A model generated the notes under the pieces. It was not told the origin of the DNA, did not search any database, and saw nothing but the letters and a program-made list of their open reading frames with translations. A program made the position numbers and the translations under genes. From assembly GCF_009827445.1 (NCBI RefSeq), contig NZ_WTYI01000001.1, positions 1,616,881 to 1,680,880 of the forward strand: a stretch of 64,000 nucleotides of DNA, in the 5' to 3' direction. The stretch is from Qipengyuania aquimaris (GTDB taxonomy: Bacteria > Pseudomonadota > Alphaproteobacteria > Sphingomonadales > Sphingomonadaceae). Shown here in pieces: positions 27,021 to 35,068 of this stretch; the stretch's first letter is position 1, and every line of letters begins with the position of its first letter.

Positions 27021-28163
27021 TTAGATCGCGCGGCTGACGACTTCCTTCATGATTTCGTTCGTACCGCCGTAGATGCGCTGAACGCGGGCGTCGCGCCACA
27101 GGCGGGCAATGGGATATTCGTTCATGTATCCCGCACCGCCATGCAACTGCAGCGCCTGGTCGCAGCATTCCCATTGAAGGTCGGTATGCCACAGCTTCGC
27201 CGCGCTCGCCTCGTCCGTGGTCAGCTTGCCTTCCAGATGGCGCAGGATTGCCCAGTCCAGATGCGCCCAGCCGACCTGCAATTTGGCGGCAAGATCCGCG
27301 AGCACGAACTTGGTGTTCTGGAACTCGAATACCTTCCTGCCGAACGCCTTGCGGTCCTTGGTGAAGGCGACGGCCTCGTCGAAGGCGCGCTGGGCACCGG
27401 CCTGTGCGCCGACGGCGATGGACAGGCGTTCCTGAGGCAGCTCTTCCATCAGGTGAATGAACCCGCGCCCTTCCCCGCCGAGCAGATTGTCCTTCGGCAC
27501 TCGGCAATCCTGGAAGAACAATTCGGATGTATCGGCTGCGTGCTGGCCGATCTTGTCGAGATTGCGCCCCCGTTCGAAACCTGGAGTACCGGCATCCACG
27601 AGAATTAGCGAAGTGCCCTTGGCGCCCTGGCTTGGATCGGTCTTGGCGACCACGATCACGACATCGGCATTCTGGCCGTTGGTGATGTAGGTTTTTGATC
27701 CGTTGATGACCCATTCGTCGCCGTCGAGAACGGCGGTCGTGCGCACGCCCTGCAGATCGCTGCCCGCGCCCGGTTCGGTCATGGCAATGGCGGTGATGAT
27801 GTCGCCGGACACCATGCCGGGCAGGTATTTCGCCTTCTGCTCGTCCGTGCCGAGCCGCTCGAAATAATTGACCGTGATGTCGTTCTGCAAAGTGAAACCT
27901 GCAGATGAGCCGAGGTACGACAGCTCTTCAGCAATGACGCAGTTGAACCCGAAATCGAGGCCGAGGCCGCCATTCTCCTCAGCCACGGTGGGGCAGAGCA
28001 TGCCAGCCTCGCCCAGCGCCTTCCACGCTTCGCGGCCGACAATGCCCTCTTCCTCGTGCTTGTCGAGGAAGGGGGTCATGTGTTCGGCAAAGACCCTGCG
28101 CACCGTGTCGCGAAAGGCCTCGTGGTCTTCGTTATAGGCGAAGCGCTTGGCGGTATCGAGCAT
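27021..28163 (-). CDS. Acyl-CoA dehydrogenase, long-chain (ACADL)-like
   Basis: 380-residue FAD enzyme with the usual three domains. AMTEPGAGSDLQGVRT (~125-140) binds the flavin and substrate; the C-terminal QLHGGAGYMNEYPIARLWRD and IYGGTNEIMKEV are family signatures. The GGTNEIMKE form, with Gly where MCAD-type enzymes have the catalytic Glu, matches the long-chain (ACADL) and isovaleryl types; in these the base sits in an earlier helix, here around ELPQERL...FDEAV. It lies in an operon-like run with nitronate monooxygenase and SDR genes. Confidence 0.93.
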   Translation of the reverse strand: MLDTAKRFAYNEDHEAFRDTVRRVFAEHMTPFLDKHEEEGIVGREAWKALGEAGMLCPTVAEENGGLGLDFGFNCVIAEELSYLGSSAGFTLQNDITVNYFERLGTDEQKAKYLPGMVSGDIITAIAMTEPGAGSDLQGVRTTAVLDGDEWVINGSKTYITNGQNADVVIVVAKTDPSQGAKGTSLILVDAGTPGFERGRNLDKIGQHAADTSELFFQDCRVPKDNLLGGEGRGFIHLMEELPQERLSIAVGAQAGAQRAFDEAVAFTKDRKAFGRKVFEFQNTKFVLADLAAKLQVGWAHLDWAILRHLEGKLTTDEASAAKLWHTDLQWECCDQALQLHGGAGYMNEYPIARLWRDARVQRIYGGTNEIMKEVVSRAI

Positions 28164-28175
28164 GGCGGGCGGCTC

Positions 28176-29153
28176 CTAGGCGTCGATGAATCCGGCGAGG
28201 CGCTGGCGGATGATCTTGTCCGCATCGGCCATGATGCCGTCGATCAGTTCCTTGCAGGTCGGGATGTCGTTGATGAGCCCGGCCACCATGCCGCACGACC
28301 ACGCGCCCGCGTCCATGTCACCTTCGGTCATGATCCGCGGATAAACGCCGGCGACCTGTTCGATGATGTCCTCGAACTTGAGATCATCGCCCTTCTGCTT
28401 CTCGATTTCGAGCAGTTCCTCGACCGCATCGTTGGTCATCACGCGCTCGGTATTGCGCAGCGGGCGCATTACGAGGCGGGTGTCGAGCTCGCTCGCCGCG
28501 ACGATCGCCTTCTTCACGTTCTCGTGCACCGGCGCTTCCTTGGTGGCGATGAAGCGCGTGCCCATGTTGATGCCGTCGGCGCCCATGGCGAGGCTGGCGA
28601 CGAGGCTGCGGGCATCGGCCTGGCCGCCGCTGGCGACGAAGGGGATTTCCAGCTCGTCCGCCGCACGCGGGAGCAGGATCATGTTCGGGATGTCGTCTTC
28701 GCCCGGGTGGCCGCCGCACTCGAAGCCGTCGACCGACACCGCGTCGCAGCCGATCGACTGGGCTTTCAGGCTGTGGCGCACGCTGGTGCATTTGTGGATC
28801 ACTTTGACCCCTGCATCCTTGAAGAAGGGCAACACCTGCGCCGGGTTGTTGCCTGCCGTTTCCACGATTTTCACGCCGCCTTCGATGATCGTCCGTACGA
28901 GGCCCGGATAGTCGGGTGCATTGACCGTCGGCAGGAAGGTCAGGTTCACGCCGATCGGTTTGTCGGTCATGTCCTTGCAACGCGCGATTTCGTTCGCCAG
29001 CTTTTCCGGAGTGCCCTGCGTCAGCGCGGTGATGATACCGAGGCCACCCGCATTGGATACCGCCGCCGCCATTTCCGCAAAGCCGACGTAATGCATGCCG
29101 CCCTGGATGATCGGATGCTCGATGCCGAACATTTCGGTGATACGCGTTTTCAT
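28176..29153 (-). CDS. Nitronate monooxygenase-like FMN oxidoreductase
   Basis: 325 residues of the 2-nitropropane dioxygenase / nitronate monooxygenase TIM-barrel family. N-terminal PIIQGGMHYVGFAEMAAAV, the catalytic-His loop GFECGGHPGEDD, and the FMN phosphate-binding VASGGQADARSLVASLAMG and INMGTRFIAT are visible. Family members oxidise nitronates, but many are annotated by similarity and act as enoyl-CoA or other flavin reductases. The gene precedes the acyl-CoA dehydrogenase by 12 bases on the same strand, which argues for a catabolic role. Confidence 0.88.
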   Translation of the reverse strand: MKTRITEMFGIEHPIIQGGMHYVGFAEMAAAVSNAGGLGIITALTQGTPEKLANEIARCKDMTDKPIGVNLTFLPTVNAPDYPGLVRTIIEGGVKIVETAGNNPAQVLPFFKDAGVKVIHKCTSVRHSLKAQSIGCDAVSVDGFECGGHPGEDDIPNMILLPRAADELEIPFVASGGQADARSLVASLAMGADGINMGTRFIATKEAPVHENVKKAIVAASELDTRLVMRPLRNTERVMTNDAVEELLEIEKQKGDDLKFEDIIEQVAGVYPRIMTEGDMDAGAWSCGMVAGLINDIPTCKELIDGIMADADKIIRQRLAGFIDA

Positions 29154-29213
29154 GATGGCTGCCTCTCCTGCTGGTTGCTTTTCGCAACCGGTATCGGGGC
29201 AATTGTGTCGAGT

Positions 29214-29804
29214 CTAGCGCTTCGACAGGCGTTGCAGCGCTTCCATCAGTTCGGCTCCGCGTTCCGTAAGGGCAAGGCCGCCGGAAGTTTTCTCGGCCAG
29301 CCCCTCATGCTCGAGGTCTTCGCCGGTGGGAGAGCGCATCACACGGCCGTAATTGCCAGAATGATAGATCAACGGCTCTGCTTCGCGCCGTTCGAAGTCG
29401 ATTACTTCGCCAAGGAAAATGGCGTGGTCGCCGCCCTCGTATTCGAACCGGGCACGACATCCGAAGCGCGCGGCGTAGCCTTCGATCAGCGGGGCGCCCT
29501 CCGGCCCGTCTTCGGCGGCGAGTCCGTCAAACTTGTCCTGTCCCGGCTGAGCGAAGCGGTCGGACATCGCCTGTTGGTCTGCGGCGAGCACATGCACGGC
29601 CCAGCTCTTCGCTTCGCGGAAGACCGGCAGACTGCCGGAATGCAGCGACAGGCTCCACAGGACCATCGGCGGATCGAGGCTGACCGAGTTGAAACTGTTC
29701 GCCGTCAGGCCGATGGGGCGCCCGCCCTCGTCCCGCGTCGTCACGATGGTGACGCCGGTCACGAAGGAGCCGAGAGCGCTGCGGAAAGCCTGCGGGTCGA
29801 ACAT
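29214..29804 (-). CDS. Flavin reductase family protein
   Basis: 196 residues. The split-barrel flavin reductase core (FMN/FAD:NADH reductase, HpaC-like) is shown by ALGSFVTGVTIVTT, GLTANSFNSVSLDPPMVLWSL and the ending IYHSGNYGRV. It adds ~35 residues at the C-terminus (LALTERGAELMEALQRLSKR), a helix reminiscent of an HTH tail. Such enzymes supply reduced flavin to a partner monooxygenase or halogenase. The halogenase-like gene ends only 41 bases upstream on the same strand and the nitronate monooxygenase follows 60 bases downstream, so either could be the partner. Confidence 0.9.
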   Translation of the reverse strand: MFDPQAFRSALGSFVTGVTIVTTRDEGGRPIGLTANSFNSVSLDPPMVLWSLSLHSGSLPVFREAKSWAVHVLAADQQAMSDRFAQPGQDKFDGLAAEDGPEGAPLIEGYAARFGCRARFEYEGGDHAIFLGEVIDFERREAEPLIYHSGNYGRVMRSPTGEDLEHEGLAEKTSGGLALTERGAELMEALQRLSKR

Positions 29805-29845
29805 TGCCGGTGAGCGCTAACCCGCGCCGTGGCCAAGGGCAAGGA

Positions 29846-31348
29846 TTACGCCGGAGCGGGGCCGTATTTCTGGACGTATTGGCCGTGACCCGGCATTCTT
29901 TCGACCAGCCAGCGGATCGATTTCTCCATCTCGTCGACCTCGCCCGCCATCTGGGTTGCGACATTATCGGCCATTGGGCTGTTGCCGACCATCGAGATGC
30001 CTTGGCCCATCATGACTGCCGCCCAGCTGGTGGTAGTAAAAAGCTCGTCTTCTTCGCGAAGCACCTGGCCATTCGCCTTGAATATCTCAACCTTCTCGGT
30101 GAGCGTATCCGGCACCTCCATGGTGCGAACATGATCCCAAAAGGGCGAATCGTTCCGGCGTGTCGCGTTGTAGTGCAGGACGAGGAAGTCGCGGATCCGC
30201 TCGTATTCCTTGCGCGTGATCCGGTTGTAGGTGCTGATCTGCGCCTCGTTGACCCCGTCCAGCGACAGCAAGGCAATCAGCTTGTTGACGCCCGTGTTGA
30301 TGAGATGGATCGAGGTCGATTCCAGCGGTTCCATAAAACCCGATGCAAGGCCGATGGAGACGACGTTCTTGTTCCAGAACTTTTTCCGCCGCCCCGTCAC
30401 AAAACGCAGGAAATTGGGTTCCGCCGTCGGCTTTCCCGCGAGGTTTTTGACCAGAATGTCATGCGCCTCGTCATCCGACATGAATTCACTGCAATAGACG
30501 TGGCCATTGCCGTTGCGATGCTGGAGCGGGACCTGCCATTGCCAGCCCGCAGCATGCGCCGTCGCCTTGGTGAAAGGCGGAGGCGGAGACCCGTCGTCGC
30601 GATTGCAGGGCAAGGCCACCGCGCGGTCGCACGGCAGCAAATGGGTCCATTCTTCGTATCCCGTCTCGAGAGCCTGCTCGATCAGCAATCCGCGAAAGCC
30701 GGAACAATCGACGAAGAAATCGCCCTCGATCGTCTGGCCGCTCTGGAGGGTTACCGACTTAACGAAGCCGCTTTCCGCATGCAGCGAAACATCGTCGACG
30801 CGCCCTTCCTGGCGCACGACACCGCGCTTTTCCGCATATTGCCGCAGGAAGCCGGCATAGCGCGTGGCGTCGATGTGATAGGCATAGTTCATCGGCGGCA
30901 GGTCATCACGGTTATAATCCTGCGTGCGCGAGAAGCGCCCGAAATAGGCTGCCATCGTCTCGAGATTGAACGCTTGCAAAGGCCTCTTGTCGCCGCGCTG
31001 GCGAAGGGCATGCCAGACCTGGTGGAAATTGATGCCACCAAGGTCATATCCGTAATTACCGAAGGGGTGGATGTAGCTTTCGCCGACCTGCCCCCAATTG
31101 CTGAACTGGATGCCCAGCTTGAACGTGCCCTGCGTCGCCGAGAGCATTTCGCGCTCGTCGATTTCCAGCGCCTGGTTGAATTCCACGAATGGCGGGATCG
31201 TCGCCTCGCCCACACCGACCGTACCTATCTGCTCGGATTCGATGAGAGTGATCTTCAGGTTACGTCCGTCACGGATGCGCGAAAGTGCGGCTGCGGCCAT
31301 CCAGCCTGCGGTGCCGCCACCCACGATTACGATATGTTCGATAGCCAT
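29846..31348 (-). CDS. Tryptophan halogenase-like flavin-dependent enzyme
   Basis: 500 residues of the flavin-dependent halogenase family. The FAD-binding GGGTAGW is at residues 10-16. The halogenase Lys is K77 (TQGTFKLGIQF), the WxWxIP-type motif is WQWQVP (269-274) and the second catalytic Glu lies in FMEPLEST (340 or 343), so the known catalytic set is intact. Genes of this family are often found beside TonB receptors in Caulobacter, Xanthomonas and sphingomonads, where the true substrate is unknown. It is divergent from a TonB receptor across a 155-base gap holding two operator-like palindromes. ATG 31348 matches the family N-terminus; longer starts read into the promoter region. Confidence 0.9.
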   Translation of the reverse strand: MAIEHIVIVGGGTAGWMAAAALSRIRDGRNLKITLIESEQIGTVGVGEATIPPFVEFNQALEIDEREMLSATQGTFKLGIQFSNWGQVGESYIHPFGNYGYDLGGINFHQVWHALRQRGDKRPLQAFNLETMAAYFGRFSRTQDYNRDDLPPMNYAYHIDATRYAGFLRQYAEKRGVVRQEGRVDDVSLHAESGFVKSVTLQSGQTIEGDFFVDCSGFRGLLIEQALETGYEEWTHLLPCDRAVALPCNRDDGSPPPPFTKATAHAAGWQWQVPLQHRNGNGHVYCSEFMSDDEAHDILVKNLAGKPTAEPNFLRFVTGRRKKFWNKNVVSIGLASGFMEPLESTSIHLINTGVNKLIALLSLDGVNEAQISTYNRITRKEYERIRDFLVLHYNATRRNDSPFWDHVRTMEVPDTLTEKVEIFKANGQVLREEDELFTTTSWAAVMMGQGISMVGNSPMADNVATQMAGEVDEMEKSIRWLVERMPGHGQYVQKYGPAPA

Positions 31349-31397
31349 TAAGACCCCATGCCAGCAAAGGGCAGCTGTTGCCAGTCTGCCACGATTG

Positions 31398-31413
31398 TTG
31401 TGAACGTTCATAT
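31398..31413. promoter_or_regulatory. Candidate LacI operator 1 in the halogenase/TonB receptor gap
   Basis: TTGTGAACGTTCATAT contains the perfect 10-bp palindrome TGAACGTTCA with the central CG typical of LacI-family operators. It overlaps the predicted -10 (TATGAA, minus strand, 31407-31412) of the halogenase promoter. Its dyad centre is 22 bp, two helical turns, from that of operator 2. Confidence 0.6.
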
Positions 31414-31419
31414 TGTATG

Positions 31420-31435
31420 TTGTGAACGCTAACAA
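31420..31435. promoter_or_regulatory. Candidate LacI operator 2 overlapping the TonB receptor promoter
   Basis: TTGTGAACGCTAACAA is a near-perfect palindrome around CG. It contains the predicted -35 (TTGTGA, 31420-31425) of the receptor promoter, with -10 TATATG at 31443-31448 after exactly 17 bases. On the minus strand it also holds TTGTTA (31430-31435), 17 bases before TATGAA. Binding would therefore block both divergent promoters. Confidence 0.6.
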
Positions 31436-31503
31436 GTAGCGATATATGACAGAATGAATGCAGGATTCGTCCTGACATATCGCTTGGGACCCAGGGAGGA
31501 TAC

Positions 31504-34500
31504 ATGTCTCGCACCAACTCAGCCGCCGCCACGTATGGGCGCCGCATTGCCGCATTGACGACCGCGTCGAGCCTTGCGCTCGTCGCTGCACAGCCTGCTT
31601 TCGCGCAGGATGCGGATGAAGATCTCACCGAAGAAAGTGCCGGCGGCACTCCGGAAGAACTCGACGAGCAGAACGTCATCGTCGTCACCGGTATCGCTGC
31701 CTCGCTGCGCAGCGCGCAGGACATCAAGGAGCGGGCCGATACCGTCGTCGACGTCATCACGGCTGAAGACATCGGCGCACTGGCCGACCGTTCGGTCGCC
31801 GAAGCGCTGCAGCGTGTCCCTGGCGTCAACATCGGTCGCTTCGAGAAGACCTCCGATCCCACCCGTTTCTCTGTTGAAGGCACCGGCGTCATCATCCGCG
31901 GTCTGCCCGACAATTTCGGTCGCTCGGAGCTGAACGGTCGTGACATCTTCTCCGCCACCGGCGGTCGCAGCCTGAGCTTCGAAGACGTATCGCCCGAACT
32001 CGTCGGCCGCGTCGAAGTCTTCAAGAACGTTACCGCGGACATGATCGAGGGCCAGATTTCGGGTCTCGTCAATCTCGTCACGCGCAAGCCGCTGGACAAG
32101 CCCGGCCTGAACGTCGCCGGCTCGATCGAAGCCAACTATGGCGACCTGCGCGAAAAGTGGTCGCCGACCTACAACCTGCTGGTTTCGGACACATTCGACA
32201 GCGCGCAGGGCACCTTTGGTGTCCAGCTGAGCTACTCGAACTCGAAGCTCAAGAGCCGCACCGACTCCTCGCAGGCGATCGATCCCTGCTACCGTCCGGC
32301 CGACCTGAGCGGCGGATGCCAGCGCGTATTCGACCTCAATTCCGGCGGTTTCGGTGACGAACCGAACTTCCAGCCCAATGAATTCCCGCCCTCCGGCTCC
32401 GTCCTGGTGCCGCAGTACGCTGGCGTTCGCACCACCGATCTCGACCGCGACCGCGAAGCGATCTCGGGTGTCGCCCAGTTCGAAACGCTCGACGGCGGCC
32501 TCCTGATGACGCTGGAATACCTGCGTTCGGAAACGACTTTCTCGACCGAAGAATTCGCCCTGATCGGCCGCATGGACGATGGCGTTTCCTCGCCGGAACC
32601 GCGTTCGGACAGCAACTGGCAGTTCGAAGACGGCAAGTTCGTCAGCGGCATCCTCACCGACAATGTCGGCGATGCCTATGCAACGCCCTTCGGTCTCGGC
32701 GGTATTCCGCTCGACAGCCTGCGCTTCCTGCGTGACACCAAGAGCGTCACCCAGGACATCTCGTTCGATATCGACACGATCTTCTCGGATCGCTTTCGCG
32801 GTAACTTCGAAGCGCAGTACATCAAGTCTGACCTGACCCGCGATTCCGTATTCGGCGCGATGAGCACCTGGGCCGACATTGATCTGGACCTTTCGGGCGA
32901 AACCCCGAACGTCCAGTTCGTCGCACCGCTCGGCGCACCGGCGGACTACTTCAGCTCGGGCTTCTACACTTACTACTGGTTCGGCCTCGACAGCCGCGAA
33001 GACAACGATGCCGACATGTTCAGCCTGCGCGGCGACTTCGAGTACGACATCAGCGAAGATGGCTTCTTCAAGAAGGCCCGCTTCGGTGCTCGCTGGGCTG
33101 CCCGTGAGCGCACGACGCGGAACACCAACTTCAGCACCTGGGGCAACCTGTCGGCTCCGTGGGCCGGCCGTGGCGGCTGTGCGCCGTGGGGCGAAGGTCC
33201 GGGCTGTAACCCGGGCGGCGCCGGAACGATCTCCTATGACTGGGGTCAGCCTGGCTTCACTCCGGGTCGTTTCTACACGGGTCTTCCTGGTCAGGAATTC
33301 GCGATTGCCGGCGGTGCGTTCACGGATGAATTCCCGAACTTCTCGCAGCTGCGTTCGCCCTTCGCGGACGGTTTCCAGCGCGGCGAAGTTGCGACCCCGA
33401 TCCCGGGCGGCGAAGCCTGGTTCTACGGCGGCGACGACTTCCTGCAGGATTACCTCGACGGTACGATCGATGGCCAGTGGGACGAGCTCACGACCTTCTC
33501 GCAGACGCCGGAACGCTTCAACCTTGGCGTGAACGGCCGCCAGCGCACGCTGCTCGATGGCCGCGTCGTCCAGTGTGACCCGTTCTGCCCGTCGGAAATT
33601 TCCGACGTGGCCGAAACGACTACCGCTGCCTATGCTCGTGTCGATTACGGCATGGACTTCGACAATGGCTGGTCGATCGGCGGTAACATCGGCCTGCGTT
33701 ATGCCGACACGCTCGTACGTACCGATTCGCTGGTCGCATTCCCCGATCCGGCGCAGTTCGATGCAGTTGATAATGGTGGCAACGGCGACGGCATCGTGCA
33801 ACCGGACGAAATCTCCGGCTCCTGCCCGGTCCTGCCGCCAGACGCGCCGATCGATCCGGACACGGGTTCCGCATTCGGACCGCAGATCCTCTATTGCGAT
33901 TTGGAAGGTGCGCGCCTGGCCGAATATGCCTCGCTGTTCACCGGCGAAGTCATACGCGACAACCGCGACATCACCTTCGATCACTGGCTGCCGAGCTTCA
34001 ATATCAGGCTCGACACCAACACCGGCTTCGTCCTTCGCGGCGCCGTTTCGAAGGGCATCGTCCGTCCCGATCTGAACAACTTCAGCGCAGGCGGGGTCTT
34101 CGGTTTCAGTGGCCGTGTCGATAGCGGTCCGCTGCTCTCGATCACCACGGGTAACCGCGGTGTTCGCCCGGTCGAATCGTGGAACTACGATGTGTCGGCA
34201 GAATGGTACTTTGCCGAAGTCGGCTCGCTTACGGCTGCCTTCTTCATCAAGGACATCACCGGCCTGATCGACCAGGGTACGGGTCTGCAGACCTACACCG
34301 CGGAAAGCGGCACGACGGCTGACGTCATCATCACTGGCCCTGCCAATGATTACGACGGCACGCTCAAGGGCTTCGAACTGGCTTACCAGCACAAGTTCGA
34401 CTTCCTGCCTGGTCTGCTCGACGGCTTCGGGGTGCAGGCATCCTACACCTACATCGATGCCGGCGACTTCACGAACCCGACGCTGTCGGACATCGGCAAC

Positions 34501-34899
34501 CCGTCGGTCGCCGACGGTGCCTCGCCGCAGAACGTCGGACCGTTCCAGGCACAGCTGCCGTTGCGTGGTTTCTCCGAATCCACCATCAACGGCGTGATCT
34601 TCTACGAGAAGGGACCGTTCTCGGCCCGTGCCGCTTACAATTGGCGTAGCGAGTTCCTGGTCACGCCGCGAGACGATCTCTTCCCGTTCTCGCCGACGTT
34701 CCAGGAAGCGGGCGGACAGCTGGACGCATCGATCTTCTACACGGTCAACGAGAACCTGAAGATCGGCGTGCAGGGCGTGAACCTGCTCGACGAAGTGACC
34801 AAGCTCTCGACCGTGGTCGATTACGACGGCACGCGCTTCATCAGTAACGCCTTCCGTAACGATCGCCGTTACACCTTCCTCGCCAGGTTCAATTTCTAA
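31504..34899 (+). CDS. TonB-dependent receptor, Xanthomonas/Caulobacter glycan type
   Basis: 1131-residue outer-membrane receptor. A signal peptide (ALTTASSLALVAAQPAFAQ, to about residue 35) and an acidic linker lead to a TonB box-like NVIVVTG (~56-62). The plug domain follows (VAEALQRVPGVNIGRFE, IIRGLPDNFGRSELNGRD) and then a long barrel ending RYTFLARFNF. The size and plug wording match TIGR01782 (TonB-Xanth-Caul), receptors for oligosaccharides linked to carbohydrate-active enzymes. The downstream LacI regulator, GH3 enzyme and sugar transporters suggest a beta-glucan or beta-glucoside. Start ATG 31504 has GGGAGGA upstream. Confidence 0.95.
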   Translation: MSRTNSAAATYGRRIAALTTASSLALVAAQPAFAQDADEDLTEESAGGTPEELDEQNVIVVTGIAASLRSAQDIKERADTVVDVITAEDIGALADRSVAEALQRVPGVNIGRFEKTSDPTRFSVEGTGVIIRGLPDNFGRSELNGRDIFSATGGRSLSFEDVSPELVGRVEVFKNVTADMIEGQISGLVNLVTRKPLDKPGLNVAGSIEANYGDLREKWSPTYNLLVSDTFDSAQGTFGVQLSYSNSKLKSRTDSSQAIDPCYRPADLSGGCQRVFDLNSGGFGDEPNFQPNEFPPSGSVLVPQYAGVRTTDLDRDREAISGVAQFETLDGGLLMTLEYLRSETTFSTEEFALIGRMDDGVSSPEPRSDSNWQFEDGKFVSGILTDNVGDAYATPFGLGGIPLDSLRFLRDTKSVTQDISFDIDTIFSDRFRGNFEAQYIKSDLTRDSVFGAMSTWADIDLDLSGETPNVQFVAPLGAPADYFSSGFYTYYWFGLDSREDNDADMFSLRGDFEYDISEDGFFKKARFGARWAARERTTRNTNFSTWGNLSAPWAGRGGCAPWGEGPGCNPGGAGTISYDWGQPGFTPGRFYTGLPGQEFAIAGGAFTDEFPNFSQLRSPFADGFQRGEVATPIPGGEAWFYGGDDFLQDYLDGTIDGQWDELTTFSQTPERFNLGVNGRQRTLLDGRVVQCDPFCPSEISDVAETTTAAYARVDYGMDFDNGWSIGGNIGLRYADTLVRTDSLVAFPDPAQFDAVDNGGNGDGIVQPDEISGSCPVLPPDAPIDPDTGSAFGPQILYCDLEGARLAEYASLFTGEVIRDNRDITFDHWLPSFNIRLDTNTGFVLRGAVSKGIVRPDLNNFSAGGVFGFSGRVDSGPLLSITTGNRGVRPVESWNYDVSAEWYFAEVGSLTAAFFIKDITGLIDQGTGLQTYTAESGTTADVIITGPANDYDGTLKGFELAYQHKFDFLPGLLDGFGVQASYTYIDAGDFTNPTLSDIGNPSVADGASPQNVGPFQAQLPLRGFSESTINGVIFYEKGPFSARAAYNWRSEFLVTPRDDLFPFSPTFQEAGGQLDASIFYTVNENLKIGVQGVNLLDEVTKLSTVVDYDGTRFISNAFRNDRRYTFLARFNF

Positions 34900-34927
34900 G
34901 AACCGGGGTTGAAGGCAGGAAAACACT

Positions 34928-34963
34928 ACGGGCCCCGGTTGCGAGACCGGGGCCCGTTTGTCT
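34928..34963 (+). terminator. Rho-independent terminator after the TonB receptor
   Basis: ACGGGCCCCGGT and ACCGGGGCCCGT form a 12-bp perfect stem around TGCGAG, followed by TTGTCTT. It separates the receptor transcript from the lacI-type gene. Confidence 0.85.
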
Positions 34964-34998
34964 TCCGACTCTTGAAAAAACGCATCCGGACCATTCCA

Positions 34999-35017
34999 AA
35001 TCCTGACCGCCAGGATT
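34999..35017. repeat. Inverted repeat upstream of the LacI-type gene
   Basis: AATCCTG-ACCGC-CAGGATT is a perfect 7-bp inverted repeat with a 5-base spacer, 52 bases before the regulator start. It differs from the other operator-like sites in the locus (odd spacing, no central CG), so it may be bound by another regulator or be a short hairpin. Confidence 0.4.
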
Positions 35018-35068
35018 AGGTTGGCTGTGGACCGGTCGATATCCAATTGACCATTCGGGGGTTTCGTT

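Noticed and set aside
31519..35046. A 1175-codon open frame antisense to the glycan TonB receptor
   Set aside because: The plus-strand frame has a signal peptide, plug and barrel motifs; the antisense frame is a GC-rich codon-bias shadow with no recognisable domain.
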